Shown piece after piece: positions 27,182-35,740 of a DNA stretch of 64,000 bases. The position numbers and the translations under genes were made by a program. Below the pieces are notes generated by a model. That model saw only the letters and a program-made list of their open reading frames with translations, searched no databases and was not told the origin of the DNA. Position 1 is the first letter of the stretch. Every line of letters begins with the position of its first letter. Source of the DNA: Thiobacillus sp. (GTDB taxonomy: Bacteria; Pseudomonadota; Gammaproteobacteria; Burkholderiales; Thiobacillaceae); assembly GCA_030692355.1 (NCBI GenBank), contig JAUYCF010000076.1:1-64000 (forward strand). Direction: 5' to 3'.

Positions 27182-27657
27182 TTTTCTTCCAGAAGTTGAG
27201 CGGCGGCGGCGAGTTTTTTCTCGTCCACCGGGGCGGCCTGCACGGCGCGGCGACGCCGCAGCGTCATGACCCAGGCGCCGCCGCCGATCCCCAGGAACAG
27301 CAAAGGGCCGAGCCAAAGCAGATACGTCACCGGCTTGAACGGCGGCCGATACAGCACGAAGTCGCCGTAGCGTTCGGTGAGGTAGGCGATCACCTCGCGG
27401 TCGTCCTTGCCGGCCTTCATCTGCTCGCGAATCTCGCGCCGCAGGTCTTCCGCCAGCTCGGCGTGCGAGCCGGCCAGCGACTCGTTCTGGCAGACCAGGC
27501 AACGCAGGTCTTCCGCCAGGTTGACCAGGCGCTGCTCGATGACGGGGTCTTCCGCGTTGGGCAGCGCCGCCTTCGGCGCCGCTTCATTGGCGAGCGCAGG
27601 CAGAGAAATCGCCAGCAGAAAGGCCAGCAGGACAGACTTGATGCAACCGGATTTCAT
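27178..27657 (-). CDS. ccmH: Cytochrome c maturation protein CcmH
   Basis: Thiol-active subunit of the system I heme lyase that reduces apocytochrome CxxCH cysteines. 159 residues from ATG 27657 (four bases inside the ccmG stop). Signal/anchor MKSGCIKSVLLAFLLAISLPALA, then the diagnostic LRCLVCQNESL motif and a C-terminal TM (YLLWLGPLLFLGIGGGAWVM). It is the short CcmH form, with CcmI encoded separately, as in Pseudomonas. Confidence 0.94.
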   Translation of the reverse strand: MKSGCIKSVLLAFLLAISLPALANEAAPKAALPNAEDPVIEQRLVNLAEDLRCLVCQNESLAGSHAELAEDLRREIREQMKAGKDDREVIAYLTERYGDFVLYRPPFKPVTYLLWLGPLLFLGIGGGAWVMTLRRRRAVQAAPVDEKKLAAAAQLLEEK

Positions 27658-28175
27658 GCGCCCAGCTCCTTGAGTTTCGGTTCGAACTTGGTCTGCCATA
27701 CGTCAGGGCCGATCGGACCGATGTGCTTCAGCCGCACGATGCCCGCCTGGTCGATGATGAAGGTCTCGGGGGTGCCGGTGACGCCGTAGTCGATGCCGAC
27801 CCTGCCATCGAGATCCTCTGGCACCGCCACATAGGGGCTGCCGGTGCGTGCGAGCAGCGCTTCCGCCTCGCGCGCCTTGTCCTTCCAGTTGAGGCCGACG
27901 ATTGGAATGCGGCCGCTCTGGGTCAGCTGCATCAGGAAACCGTGCTCCTGGCGGCACGATACGCACCAGGGCGCCCAGATGTTGAGCAGCCAGACCTGGC
28001 CCTTCAAGTCGGCCGGGCTGAAGGAGGCATTCGCATCCCCCACCAGCGGCAGCGTAAAGGCCGGGGCCGCGCGGCCGATGAACGGCGAAGGCACTTCGCG
28101 CGGGTTGAGGAACAGGCCCTTGGCGAAAAAGCCGACGAGGACGACGAAGAGAACGAGCGGCAGCCAGCGCTTCAT
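27654..28175 (-). CDS. ccmG: Thiol:disulfide interchange protein CcmG/DsbE
   Basis: Membrane-tethered thioredoxin-like protein that keeps apocytochrome c cysteines reduced. 173 residues: N-terminal TM (WLPLVLFVVLVGFFAKGLF), thioredoxin fold with active site WCVSC and the family's GVTGTPETFIID with cis-Pro. Four bp after ccmF; stop overlaps the ccmH start. Confidence 0.95.
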   Translation of the reverse strand: MKRWLPLVLFVVLVGFFAKGLFLNPREVPSPFIGRAAPAFTLPLVGDANASFSPADLKGQVWLLNIWAPWCVSCRQEHGFLMQLTQSGRIPIVGLNWKDKAREAEALLARTGSPYVAVPEDLDGRVGIDYGVTGTPETFIIDQAGIVRLKHIGPIGPDVWQTKFEPKLKELGA

Positions 28176-28178
28176 GAT

Positions 28179-30158
28179 TCAGGCCCCCTGCGCCGCGAGG
28201 TTCTTCGGCACTTCGCTGCGCCGCAACGCGATGCGGTAGCGCTTGTCGAAGGCCGCCATGAACCCGCCCACCACCATGAACAGGGTGCCGAGCCAGAGCC
28301 AGTTGATGAAGGGCTTGTAGAACAGGCGCACGGTCCAGGTGTCGCCCTGGTCGTCGAGCAACTCGCCCATGGCGACGTAGATGTCGCGGAAGAAATTGGG
28401 ATGCACCGAAGCCTCGGTCATCCCCATGCCGGCGGCGTTGTAGGTGCGCTTCTCAGGGTGCAGCGTGGCCACAGCCTTGCCGTTCCGGCTGACCTCCACC
28501 GTGCCGCGAGCGGCCCGGTAGTTGGGGCCTTCGTACATGGTGGTGCCGCGGAAGGTGAAGGTGTAGCCGGCGAGCTCGGCATAGCTTCCCACCTCCATGC
28601 GCACATCGCGCTCGCTCGAGTAGTTGGCGACCACGGCGATGCCGGCGATGCCGACGGCCATGCCGAAGTGCGCCAGCTGCATGCCCCAGAAACCGCGCGG
28701 CAGCGCCGCCAGTTTCTGCAGCAGGCCGCCCTGGCCATGTTTGAGCCGGTCGATGAATGCCGCGGCCACCGCCAGGGTGATCCAGGCGGCGAGGAAGAAG
28801 CCCAGGCTCGCCCAGGCATTGAAGCCGTCCTGCGTCAGCGGCAGCAGCAGGCCGGTGGCGAGCGCCACGACGAGCGCCCATTTCAGGCGGGTAACCATGT
28901 CCGGAAGGCTGGCTTCCTTCCAGCGCGCCAGCGGACCCACGCCCATGAGGAACAGCGCCGGCGCCATCAGCGGCACGAACACCGCGTTGAAATAGGGCGG
29001 GCCGACGGAGATCTTGCCCAGCCCCATGGCGTCCATGAACAGCGGGTACAGGGTGCCAAGCAGCACCGAGCCCAGGGCCGCGATCAGGATCACGTTATTG
29101 GCGAGCAGAAGCGACTCGCGCGAGAACCAGGTGAAGCCGCTGCCGGTGACCATCTTCGGCGCACGCCAGGCGTACAGCACCAGCGAGCCGCCGATCACCA
29201 CCGCGAGGAAGCCGAGGATGAAGGCGCCGCGCGCCGGGTCGGTGGCGAAGGCATGCACCGAGGACAGCACGCCGGAGCGCACCAGGAAGGTGCCGAGCAG
29301 CGACAGCGAGAAGGCGACCAGCGCCAGCAGCACGGTCCAGGCCTTGAACGCGCCGCGCTTCTCGGTGACCGCGAGCGAATGCATCAGGGCGGTGCCGGCG
29401 ATCCACGGCATGAACGAGGCGTTCTCGGTGGGATCCCAGAACCACCAGCCGCCCCAGCCCAGCTCGCGATAGGCCCACCAGCTGCCGAGCACGATGCCGA
29501 GGGTGAGGAAGGCCCACGCCACCGTGGTCCACGGCCGCGACCAGCGCGCCCAGGCGACGTCCATCTTGCCCGAAAGCAGCGCGGCGATGGCGAAGGCGAA
29601 GGCCACCGCGAAGCCGACGTAGCCCATGTACAGCATCGGCGGGTGGATGATCATGCCCCAGTCCTGCAACAGCGGATTCAAGTCGTTGCCGTCCATGGCG
29701 GCGGGCAGCAAGCGCTCGAACGGGTTGGAGGTAGTGAGCAGGAAGGCGAGGAAGCCGACCGAGATCAGCCCCATGACGCCAAGCACGCGCGCCGCCATGT
29801 CTTCCGGCAGGTGGCGCGAAAACACCGAGACCGCGGCGCTCCAGAAGGCGAGAATCAGTACCCACATCAGCAGCGAGCCTTCATGCGAGCCCCAGGTGGC
29901 GGTGAAGCGATAGAGCTCGGGCAACTGCGAAAACGAGTTGCGCGCCACGTTCAACACCGAGAAGTCGTTGGCGAGGAAGGACCAGGCGAGACAGATGAAC
30001 GCAATCAGCGCGAACAGGAGCTGCCCCTGCGCGGCGGGCCGCGCCACCGCCATCAGCGTGAGGTTGCCGCGCTGCGCGCCGTAGAGCGGCAGGATGGCCT
30101 GGATCAACGCCAGCAGCAGCGCGACAATCAGGGCGAAATGACCGAGTTCCGGGATCAT
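28179..30158 (-). CDS. ccmF: Cytochrome c heme lyase subunit CcmF
   Basis: Polytopic membrane protein that attaches heme to apocytochrome c with CcmH/CcmI. 659 residues with about 14-15 TM helices and the tryptophan-rich heme-handling motif WGGWWFWDPTENASFMPW, plus conserved His residues in periplasmic loops (ATWGSHEGSLLMW). Start ATG 30158 has AAAGGAAAA as SD. A 128-bp spacer to ccmE contains a tandem 14-bp repeat. Confidence 0.97.
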   Translation of the reverse strand: MIPELGHFALIVALLLALIQAILPLYGAQRGNLTLMAVARPAAQGQLLFALIAFICLAWSFLANDFSVLNVARNSFSQLPELYRFTATWGSHEGSLLMWVLILAFWSAAVSVFSRHLPEDMAARVLGVMGLISVGFLAFLLTTSNPFERLLPAAMDGNDLNPLLQDWGMIIHPPMLYMGYVGFAVAFAFAIAALLSGKMDVAWARWSRPWTTVAWAFLTLGIVLGSWWAYRELGWGGWWFWDPTENASFMPWIAGTALMHSLAVTEKRGAFKAWTVLLALVAFSLSLLGTFLVRSGVLSSVHAFATDPARGAFILGFLAVVIGGSLVLYAWRAPKMVTGSGFTWFSRESLLLANNVILIAALGSVLLGTLYPLFMDAMGLGKISVGPPYFNAVFVPLMAPALFLMGVGPLARWKEASLPDMVTRLKWALVVALATGLLLPLTQDGFNAWASLGFFLAAWITLAVAAAFIDRLKHGQGGLLQKLAALPRGFWGMQLAHFGMAVGIAGIAVVANYSSERDVRMEVGSYAELAGYTFTFRGTTMYEGPNYRAARGTVEVSRNGKAVATLHPEKRTYNAAGMGMTEASVHPNFFRDIYVAMGELLDDQGDTWTVRLFYKPFINWLWLGTLFMVVGGFMAAFDKRYRIALRRSEVPKNLAAQGA

Positions 30159-30171
30159 GCTTTTTTCCTTT

Positions 30172-30199
30172 TTACTACCTGAAAATTACTGCCTGAAAA
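30172..30199. repeat. Two tandem 14-bp repeats in the ccmF leader
   Basis: TTACTACCTGAAAA and TTACTGCCTGAAAA lie head to tail (30172-30185, 30186-30199), differing at one base, just upstream of the ccmF SD. A local tandem duplication is the simplest reading; an RNA-binding or operator role is possible but unsupported. The rest of the 128-bp ccmE-ccmF spacer shows no ORF. Confidence 0.55.
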
Positions 30200-30286
30200 G
30201 TTGGCTCGCGCCGTGCTCGTTGACCGCGGGTCGGCAACACTTTGCCGGCCATTGCCCTGAGAATGGTTCAATCGCCCGAATCAAAA

Positions 30287-30739
30287 TTACTCCGCCACCG
30301 TCTGCTGCGCCTTCTGCGCCTGCTCGATCGCGCTGGCGGCTTCCGGCGGCATGTAGTTCTCGTCGTGCTTGGCCAGCACCTGGGTGGCTGCAAACAGGCC
30401 GTCGGCGCCCAGCCTGCCTTCAGCAACGACCCCCTTACCTTCCTTGAACAGGTCGGGCAGGATGCCGGTGTAGATCACCGGCATCGTCTTGGCGGTATCG
30501 GTGACCGCGAAACGCGTGGTGAGCCCGTCCGCCTCGCGCCGGATGCTCCCTTCCTCGACCAGGCCGCCGATGCGGAAGGCGCGGCTGGTCGGCGCCTCCC
30601 CGTTGGCGACCTGGGTGGGCGAGAAAAAGAACACCAGATTGCTGTTGAAGGCATTGAGCACCAGCGCGACCGCCACCCCAAGGGTGGCGACGACCAGGAC
30701 GATCAGGGCGAGTTTTCTGTGACGTGGTTTCATTGCCAT
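30287..30739 (-). CDS. ccmE: Heme chaperone CcmE
   Basis: Binds heme covalently in the periplasm and passes it to CcmF. 150 residues: N-terminal anchor ([22 protein letters not shown]), OB-fold beta barrel, and the heme-binding His in [10 protein letters not shown] (His near residue 125). Second Met at residue 3 is an alternative start. Lies 20 bp after ccmD. Confidence 0.96.
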   Translation of the reverse strand: MAMKPRHRKLALIVLVVATLGVAVALVLNAFNSNLVFFFSPTQVANGEAPTSRAFRIGGLVEEGSIRREADGLTTRFAVTDTAKTMPVIYTGILPDLFKEGKGVVAEGRLGADGLFAATQVLAKHDENYMPPEAASAIEQAQKAQQTVAE

Positions 30740-30758
30740 GCTGTTTCCAGATGATGGA

Positions 30759-30932
30759 TTATTGGGTATCCCATGATTTCATGCGCTTGAGCCGGCGCCA
30801 GACCTGCAGGCGATGGCGGCGCAGCAGCCCGACTTCAGCCGCGATACAGAGCAGCGTCATGCCGAACGACCCCCAGACATAGAGACCGTAGCCGCCCATG
30901 GCCCAGAAGGCCTGCCAGCTTTCCCAGATCAT
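30759..30932 (-). CDS. ccmD: Small heme exporter subunit CcmD
   Basis: 57-residue single-TM protein not separated in the ORF track (it sits at the end of a longer shadow frame). Sequence [25 protein letters not shown] has the CcmD hallmarks ([15 protein letters not shown]) and a basic tail [17 protein letters not shown] 30932 overlaps the ccmC stop. It helps release holo-CcmE from the CcmABC complex. Confidence 0.95.
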   Translation of the reverse strand: MIWESWQAFWAMGGYGLYVWGSFGMTLLCIAAEVGLLRRHRLQVWRRLKRMKSWDTQ

Positions 30933-31663
30933 GGCTGTCCCTCCAGTTGGGCGCGCACCCATTCGGTCTGCCGCTCGCGTTCGAGGACCAGCGTACGGGC
31001 ACGCGACAGGGCGACGGCGATGGTATACATCCAGGCGGCGAGCGCCATGATGAGCATGCCCCAGAGCATGGTCTGCGCCATCGAGGGGGCGCGGGTGAGA
31101 CTGACCGAGGAGCCCTGGTGCAGGGTGTTCCACCATGTAACCGAGAAATAGATGATCGGCACGTTGATGACGCCGACCAGATTGAGCAGCGCACCAGCGC
31201 GGTCGGCGCGGCGCGGGTCGTCGATCGCGGCCTGCAGGGCCATGACGCCGACATAGAGGAACAGCAGGATCAGCTCGGAGGTGAGCCGGGCATCCCACAC
31301 CCACCAGGCACCCCACATCGGCTTGCCCCATAACGCGCCGGTCCACAGGGCGACGAAGGTGAACATGGCGCCGGTGGGCGCCAGCGCGCGCGCCATGACG
31401 AACGACAGCCGGGTGTTCCAGGCCAGGCCGATGGCCGACCAGAAGGCCATGACGACGTAGATGAACATCGACATCCAGGCCGCCGGCACATGGATGAATA
31501 TGATGCGATAGCCCTCGCCCTGCTGGAAGTCGGTGGGCGCCACGAAGAAACCGATATAGAGGCCAACAACCGTCAGGATGAATGCCAGGGCCGCAAACCA
31601 CGGGATCAGTTTCCCGGCCAGAGGATAAAAGGTCGACGGCGAAGCGTAATGGTACAAATTCAA
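30929..31663 (-). CDS. ccmC: Heme-handling protein CcmC
   Basis: Six-TM inner-membrane protein that loads heme onto CcmE. 244 residues with the WWD motif WGAWWVWDARLTSELIL and flanking His residues (FIHVPAAWMS). Overlaps ccmD by 4 bp and lies 4 bp after ccmB. Confidence 0.96.
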   Translation of the reverse strand: MNLYHYASPSTFYPLAGKLIPWFAALAFILTVVGLYIGFFVAPTDFQQGEGYRIIFIHVPAAWMSMFIYVVMAFWSAIGLAWNTRLSFVMARALAPTGAMFTFVALWTGALWGKPMWGAWWVWDARLTSELILLFLYVGVMALQAAIDDPRRADRAGALLNLVGVINVPIIYFSVTWWNTLHQGSSVSLTRAPSMAQTMLWGMLIMALAAWMYTIAVALSRARTLVLERERQTEWVRAQLEGQP

Positions 31664-31667
31664 GTGC

Positions 31668-32336
31668 TTACTCCACAGAAACTTTAAGGGCCATTGCGCT
31701 CACCCACGGCGCCAGCAACAGCGACATCATCAAAAACGCCCCCAGCAGCGAAAGATGCGCTTCCGAACCGGTGCCGGAGAGCACGCCCTCCACCGCGCCG
31801 GCGCCGAAAATCAGGGCTGGCACATAAAGCGGCATGATCAGCAGGGTGACCAGCGCACCGCCGCCACGCAAGCCCAGTGTCAACGCGGCGCCAATGCTGC
31901 CGAGCAGGGACAGGATGGGCGTGCCGATGGCCAGCGACAGGACGAGCATCCACAGCGCCTCGGCCGGCAGATTGAACTGGATCCCCAGCAGCGGCGCGAT
32001 CAGCAGCAGCGGAATCCCGTTGATGATCCAGTGCGCGATCGCCTTTCCCAAGGTCAGCAGTGCAATAGGACTGGGCGACATCAGCATTTGTTCCAGGGTT
32101 CCGTCGCGATAATCGTCGGCGAACAGCCGATCCAGCGACAGCAACGACGCCAGCAGCGCCGCCACCCACACCACCCCCGGCCCGATGGTGCGCAGCATGC
32201 TCGGCTCCGGCCCGATGCCGAGCGGAAACATGCTCACCACCATGACGAAGAAGAATTGCGCGGTCAGCCAGTCGCCACGGCGCCGCGCCGCCAGCAACAC
32301 ATCGCGGCGAATGACAGTGAACAGGAATTTCAGCAT
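31668..32336 (-). CDS. ccmB: Heme exporter membrane subunit CcmB
   Basis: ABC-transporter permease partner of CcmA. 222 residues from ATG 32336 (MLKFLFTVIRRDVLLAARRRGDW); the track start at 32369 adds a non-homologous MRVERVRAWAT. Six TM helices, and RLFADDYRDGTLEQMLMSP as expected for the family. A 136-bp spacer full of nested repeats separates it from ccmA, unlike the tight spacing in the rest of the operon. Confidence 0.95.
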   Translation of the reverse strand: MLKFLFTVIRRDVLLAARRRGDWLTAQFFFVMVVSMFPLGIGPEPSMLRTIGPGVVWVAALLASLLSLDRLFADDYRDGTLEQMLMSPSPIALLTLGKAIAHWIINGIPLLLIAPLLGIQFNLPAEALWMLVLSLAIGTPILSLLGSIGAALTLGLRGGGALVTLLIMPLYVPALIFGAGAVEGVLSGTGSEAHLSLLGAFLMMSLLLAPWVSAMALKVSVE

Positions 32337-32362
32337 CGTGGCCCATGCGCGAACACGCTCCA

Positions 32363-32471
32363 CCCGCAAGGGGTAGGCCGTGGTTGTCCCCGCGAGGGGG
32401 AGGCCGTGAATGTAAAGCTGCTAAAGCAGCAACATTCACGCACTAAAGCCGCTGAAGCGTCAACAACCACG
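32363..32471. repeat. Nested inverted repeats built on a duplicated 25-bp unit (ccmA-ccmB spacer)
   Basis: A direct repeat, CCCGCAAGGGGTAGGCCGTG (continuing GTTGT, 32363-32387) and CCCGCGAGGGGGAGGCCGTG (continuing AATGT, 32389-32413), matches at about 21 of 25 positions. The end of each copy pairs with a downstream complement: CGTGGTTGT (32379-32387) with ACAACCACG (32463-32471), and CGTGAATGT (32405-32413) with ACATTCACG (32432-32440), the latter enclosing GCTGC/GCAGC. The result is two concentric hairpins. It looks like a small mobile intergenic element or RNA structure rather than a terminator (no U tract). Confidence 0.8.
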
Positions 32472-32472
32472 C

Positions 32473-33102
32473 TCATTCGCCGACCGAGAGGGTTTTGGGG
32501 GTCAGGCCATCGAGTACCAGCGGCTGATGGGTGGTCATGATCGCCAGGCCACCCGCCACGACGTGATCGCGGATCATCCGCTCCACCATCGCGACCCCCT
32601 CGACGTCGAGCCCGGTCAGCGGTTCGTCGAGAATCCACAGCAGCGCGCCGGCCGTCATCAGCCCCGCCAGCGCAACGCGCCGGCGCTGGCCGAAAGACAG
32701 CACGCGGGCAGGGAAATCCATGCAACGCGACAGGCCCACCCGCTCCAGCGCAGCGGTCGCGGTTCCGGCATCTAGTTCGCGGCCGTTCAGTGCCGCCGCG
32801 ATCCGCAGATTCTCCATCGGGGTGAGGTCGTCCTTGATGCCGTTGGCATGGCCGAGATAGGCCATCTCCCGCCCATATTGTTCGTGCGCCTTGCCTAGGG
32901 GGTCGCCACGCCAGCGCACAACGCCGGCGGCGGGCGCGGACAGGCCGCAGAGGATGCGCAGCAGGCTGGTCTTGCCGCGACCATTGCCCCCCACCACCAA
33001 TAAAGCCTCGCCACGCCCCAACTCGAAACCCAGGTTCCTGAACAGCAGGCGCTCGCCGCGTTCGCAGGCCAGTCCATTGGCAGAAAGCATACTTGGCATC
33101 AT
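32473..33102 (-). CDS. ccmA: Heme exporter ATP-binding subunit CcmA
   Basis: ABC ATPase that powers release of holo-CcmE. About 209 residues with Walker A GGNGRGKTSLLR, signature LSFGQRRRVALA, Walker B LLWILDEPLTGLD and switch His THQP. The ORF-track start 33105 is a TTG; ATG 33102, 33099 or 33090 (MLSANGL) are alternatives, none with a strong SD. First gene of the ccm operon; about 126 bp upstream separate it from gspN, with a small GGTTG/CAACC hairpin but no U tract. Confidence 0.94.
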   Translation of the reverse strand: MMPSMLSANGLACERGERLLFRNLGFELGRGEALLVVGGNGRGKTSLLRILCGLSAPAAGVVRWRGDPLGKAHEQYGREMAYLGHANGIKDDLTPMENLRIAAALNGRELDAGTATAALERVGLSRCMDFPARVLSFGQRRRVALAGLMTAGALLWILDEPLTGLDVEGVAMVERMIRDHVVAGGLAIMTTHQPLVLDGLTPKTLSVGE

Positions 33103-33228
33103 CAATCGTGGGATACATCGTGGAATATCGGCGCAGAGCTTATCTTAAATATGCGACGTTTAACACTCGATGGCTTCAATCTCCATGTGTAAAAGTGCAG
33201 AATCGACGAGCCCCGGAGGGTTGCTGCA

Positions 33229-34005
33229 TCAACCCGCGATGCGGATCACGCGGTCGCCATTCGGCTGGGCCGGACCGATGAGACTCAAAAGCCCATCCAG
33301 TTCCGCCCGGCTATCCGGGGCGGCACGGGCCACACCGTTGAAAACCGTGCCGCGCCGGCGATCCCAACTGCCCAAACCCTGCAGGAACAGAGGCCCCGAT
33401 TCGGTCGACAGTTTGAATTTCAGGCCGCTTTCCATACCTTCCACGTCCGCGCGGTAGCTGCCGAGTCGTGGCCGCACCCGGCCCGAAACGGCATCCAGCC
33501 AGCGGAGGGTGGCATCGCCTTCGGTGCCGCTCCGGCTGAAGGCGATGTGGTCGGCTTTCAAAACCAGTCGACCGCCCGGTTGCCACAAACCGAGGTCGGG
33601 TGACAGTTGTTCCAGCCATTTTGCCGGCAGTTCGACCTGAGTTTCCAGCAGTTCCCCGCTGTTCGCGCCTGCGCGCAACACGCCCCGCGCATCGATGCCC
33701 GCACCCGTCAGTTGCAGCCGGTAGCCGATGCGGCCGGCGAAGAGATCGAGCGGGCGCAACTGCCAGCGAATGCGGCCCAGTTGCATATCGGGTGACGCCG
33801 CAGCCTTCACCCGAATCCCCGCGGCCTGGCCGCGCCACACGCTTCCTTCGGCCCGATCGAGCGACACCGCCTGCCGGGTGAAGTGCGGCAGTGCCCACGC
33901 CAGCAGACTGGCCGGCGCCCACGCCAGCAGCAGCGCCAGGTACACCAGCGCAGCCAGCAGGTAATGCGGCCCGCGCAAACGGAAGGGCGCGCGATCCGCC
34001 ATCAT
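33229..34005 (-). CDS. gspN: Type II secretion system protein GspN
   Basis: Accessory inner-membrane T2SS protein. The track ORF (34122) starts in a shadow; ATG 34005 overlaps the gspM stop as ATGA and gives 258 residues. One TM (YLLAALVYLALLLAWAPASLLA, about 14-36) and a periplasmic domain with AEGSVWRGQAAGIRV and LRPLDLFAGRIGY, typical of GspN. Last gene of gspC-N. Confidence 0.88.
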   Translation of the reverse strand: MMADRAPFRLRGPHYLLAALVYLALLLAWAPASLLAWALPHFTRQAVSLDRAEGSVWRGQAAGIRVKAAASPDMQLGRIRWQLRPLDLFAGRIGYRLQLTGAGIDARGVLRAGANSGELLETQVELPAKWLEQLSPDLGLWQPGGRLVLKADHIAFSRSGTEGDATLRWLDAVSGRVRPRLGSYRADVEGMESGLKFKLSTESGPLFLQGLGSWDRRRGTVFNGVARAAPDSRAELDGLLSLIGPAQPNGDRVIRIAG

Positions 34006-34490
34006 TCGCCCACCAGCACGGCGTCGACACTGACCATGCCGGCGGCGGCAGTCGCCTCGATGCGGGCCGATTCCACCCGCACCCCGTGGCTCGCCTGCAA
34101 CTCGCCGATCCAGGCGATCCACGCGTCGAACGCCACCTGCGGCAACAGCACCCGGACGTGGCCGGCATCCTGCGGCGTGATCGATTCGATACGCTCGCGC
34201 AGGCCCGTGGCCAGCGCGCGCTGCTCGACTGCGTGTGCGAGGCTGCCCATCTCCCGGATCGCCGCGGGCTGCGCCTTGAGGCGGGCGACTTCCTGCGCGT
34301 CCTGCTGCAACTGCCGGGCCTGGGCGCGCAGTTGCGGCAGCGCCTGCTGCAGCAGCGCCACGTCGCGCTGCATCGGCAGCCAGACGTAGGCAAACCCCAG
34401 GGCCAGCACCAGCAGCGCCGAGCCGCCGGCGAGGACGAAGCGTTCGCGCGGCACGCGCGTGCGCCAGAATTGAACCAGCAGGTCTTTCAT
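34002..34490 (-). CDS. gspM: Type II secretion system protein GspM
   Basis: Bitopic platform protein that pairs with GspL. 162 residues: short cytoplasmic start, TM (FVLAGGSALLVLALGFAYVWLPM, about 19-40), coiled coil (about 40-75) and a small ferredoxin-like periplasmic domain. Overlaps gspL and gspN by 4 bp each. Confidence 0.9.
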   Translation of the reverse strand: MKDLLVQFWRTRVPRERFVLAGGSALLVLALGFAYVWLPMQRDVALLQQALPQLRAQARQLQQDAQEVARLKAQPAAIREMGSLAHAVEQRALATGLRERIESITPQDAGHVRVLLPQVAFDAWIAWIGELQASHGVRVESARIEATAAAGMVSVDAVLVGE

Positions 34491-35722
34491 GGCGTATTCC
34501 CCGTAATCGTGAAACGCGCCAGCGATTGCGGCGCCGTGCCGCTGACGCTTTGCAGCTGGCAGGCCAGGCCGGCGTCGGTCAGGCGCTTCAACAAGTTCTC
34601 GGCCGCCGCCTGGTCGGTCACCGTCACTTCCAGGCCGAGCTGGCTGGCTTCGTAGCGGATCGCGCGCAGGCCGCGGCTATCGGCGTCGAGCGCAGGCGCC
34701 ACGCGCGACAGCAAGGGCATAAAATCAGACGGCGACATTTGGCCCGCCGTGCCGCGCAGTTCGGCCAGATTGCGCTGCATCTGGAGCGGCGCGTCGACGA
34801 TCACGCGCGCGTCGGGGAAGGCCTCGCGGAAGCGCTCTTCCATCGCCGCCTGCAGGTGTTGCTTTTCACGGCTCAACAGCCACCACTCGGTCGCCGTCGC
34901 CCCGACCTGCAGCAAGGCGATCAGCCCGGCCAGAATCAGCGGCAGCCGCAAATTGGGCCACCCGCTCCCCGTACCCGATGATGCGAATGCGCCCTGCAGC
35001 AGATCGATGCCGCCATGGGCGGCGTCCGGATGCTGCAAGGGCATCCATCCCACCCCCACCTCGACCGCCACGCCCAGCACATGGCTCCAGGCTTCGACAT
35101 CGGGCGGCGGCGCGCCTTCGCGCAGACGCAACAGCAGGTGATGCGGCAAGGCTGCCGCCGCACGCGCTTCCGCCACGCTCAGCACGAGTGCGGTGGGCGG
35201 CTGCGTGGGCGTGCCGCCGTCCAGGCTCATGCCCGCATGCTCGCCGCTGCGCAGGAAGCCGCCACGGCCCCCCCACACCATCACCCAGCCATCGGCCGGC
35301 AACGCCGGCAGCAGGGTTTCCGGCCAGGCGCTACGCGGCCGCAGGCCGGCTCCGTCCAAACGCGCCCGCACCCGCGCCAGCCAGGCCTTGTCGACCACCG
35401 CCAGCGCAGTCTGGCCGTCGCCCAGCGTGGGGCCGGCGGCCACATGCACCGTGTCGGGTTCGGCCACCAGCCGGTCTTCGATCGCGTACGCCAGCAACTG
35501 CCGCATTTTCCGCTTGCTGCCGCGCGGCAGGGTGGCGCGGGTCAGCAGCACCGCCTCCGCCGGAATCACCAGTTCGCAGGCCTCGGCGCGCGGCAGGTCG
35601 GCGAGCGTGGCGCTGCCGGCATCGAGCCGCTCGCCGCGCGTACCAAGACGGCACCAGGGCAATGAAGCGTCCGGCTCGGTGTCGGGCCAGGAAGAAGGGA
35701 TATGGATGCGCAGCAGGCTCAT
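34487..35722 (-). CDS. gspL: Type II secretion system protein GspL
   Basis: Links the cytoplasmic ATPase GspE to the membrane platform. 411 residues: actin-like cytoplasmic domain (about 1-245) with ACELVIPAEAVLLTRATLP and KRKMRQLLAYAIED, one TM (LRLPLILAGLIALLQVGATATEWWLL, about 262-287), and a periplasmic ferredoxin-like domain. Start ATG 35722, 18 bp after gspK. Confidence 0.92.
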   Translation of the reverse strand: MSLLRIHIPSSWPDTEPDASLPWCRLGTRGERLDAGSATLADLPRAEACELVIPAEAVLLTRATLPRGSKRKMRQLLAYAIEDRLVAEPDTVHVAAGPTLGDGQTALAVVDKAWLARVRARLDGAGLRPRSAWPETLLPALPADGWVMVWGGRGGFLRSGEHAGMSLDGGTPTQPPTALVLSVAEARAAAALPHHLLLRLREGAPPPDVEAWSHVLGVAVEVGVGWMPLQHPDAAHGGIDLLQGAFASSGTGSGWPNLRLPLILAGLIALLQVGATATEWWLLSREKQHLQAAMEERFREAFPDARVIVDAPLQMQRNLAELRGTAGQMSPSDFMPLLSRVAPALDADSRGLRAIRYEASQLGLEVTVTDQAAAENLLKRLTDAGLACQLQSVSGTAPQSLARFTITGNTP

Positions 35723-35740
35723 GGTCAGGATTCGATTGGA

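Noticed and set aside
27723-30182. 819-codon plus-strand ORF antisense to ccmG and ccmF
   Set aside because: Extremely His/Glu/Arg/Gln-rich reverse complement of membrane-protein codons; no motif.
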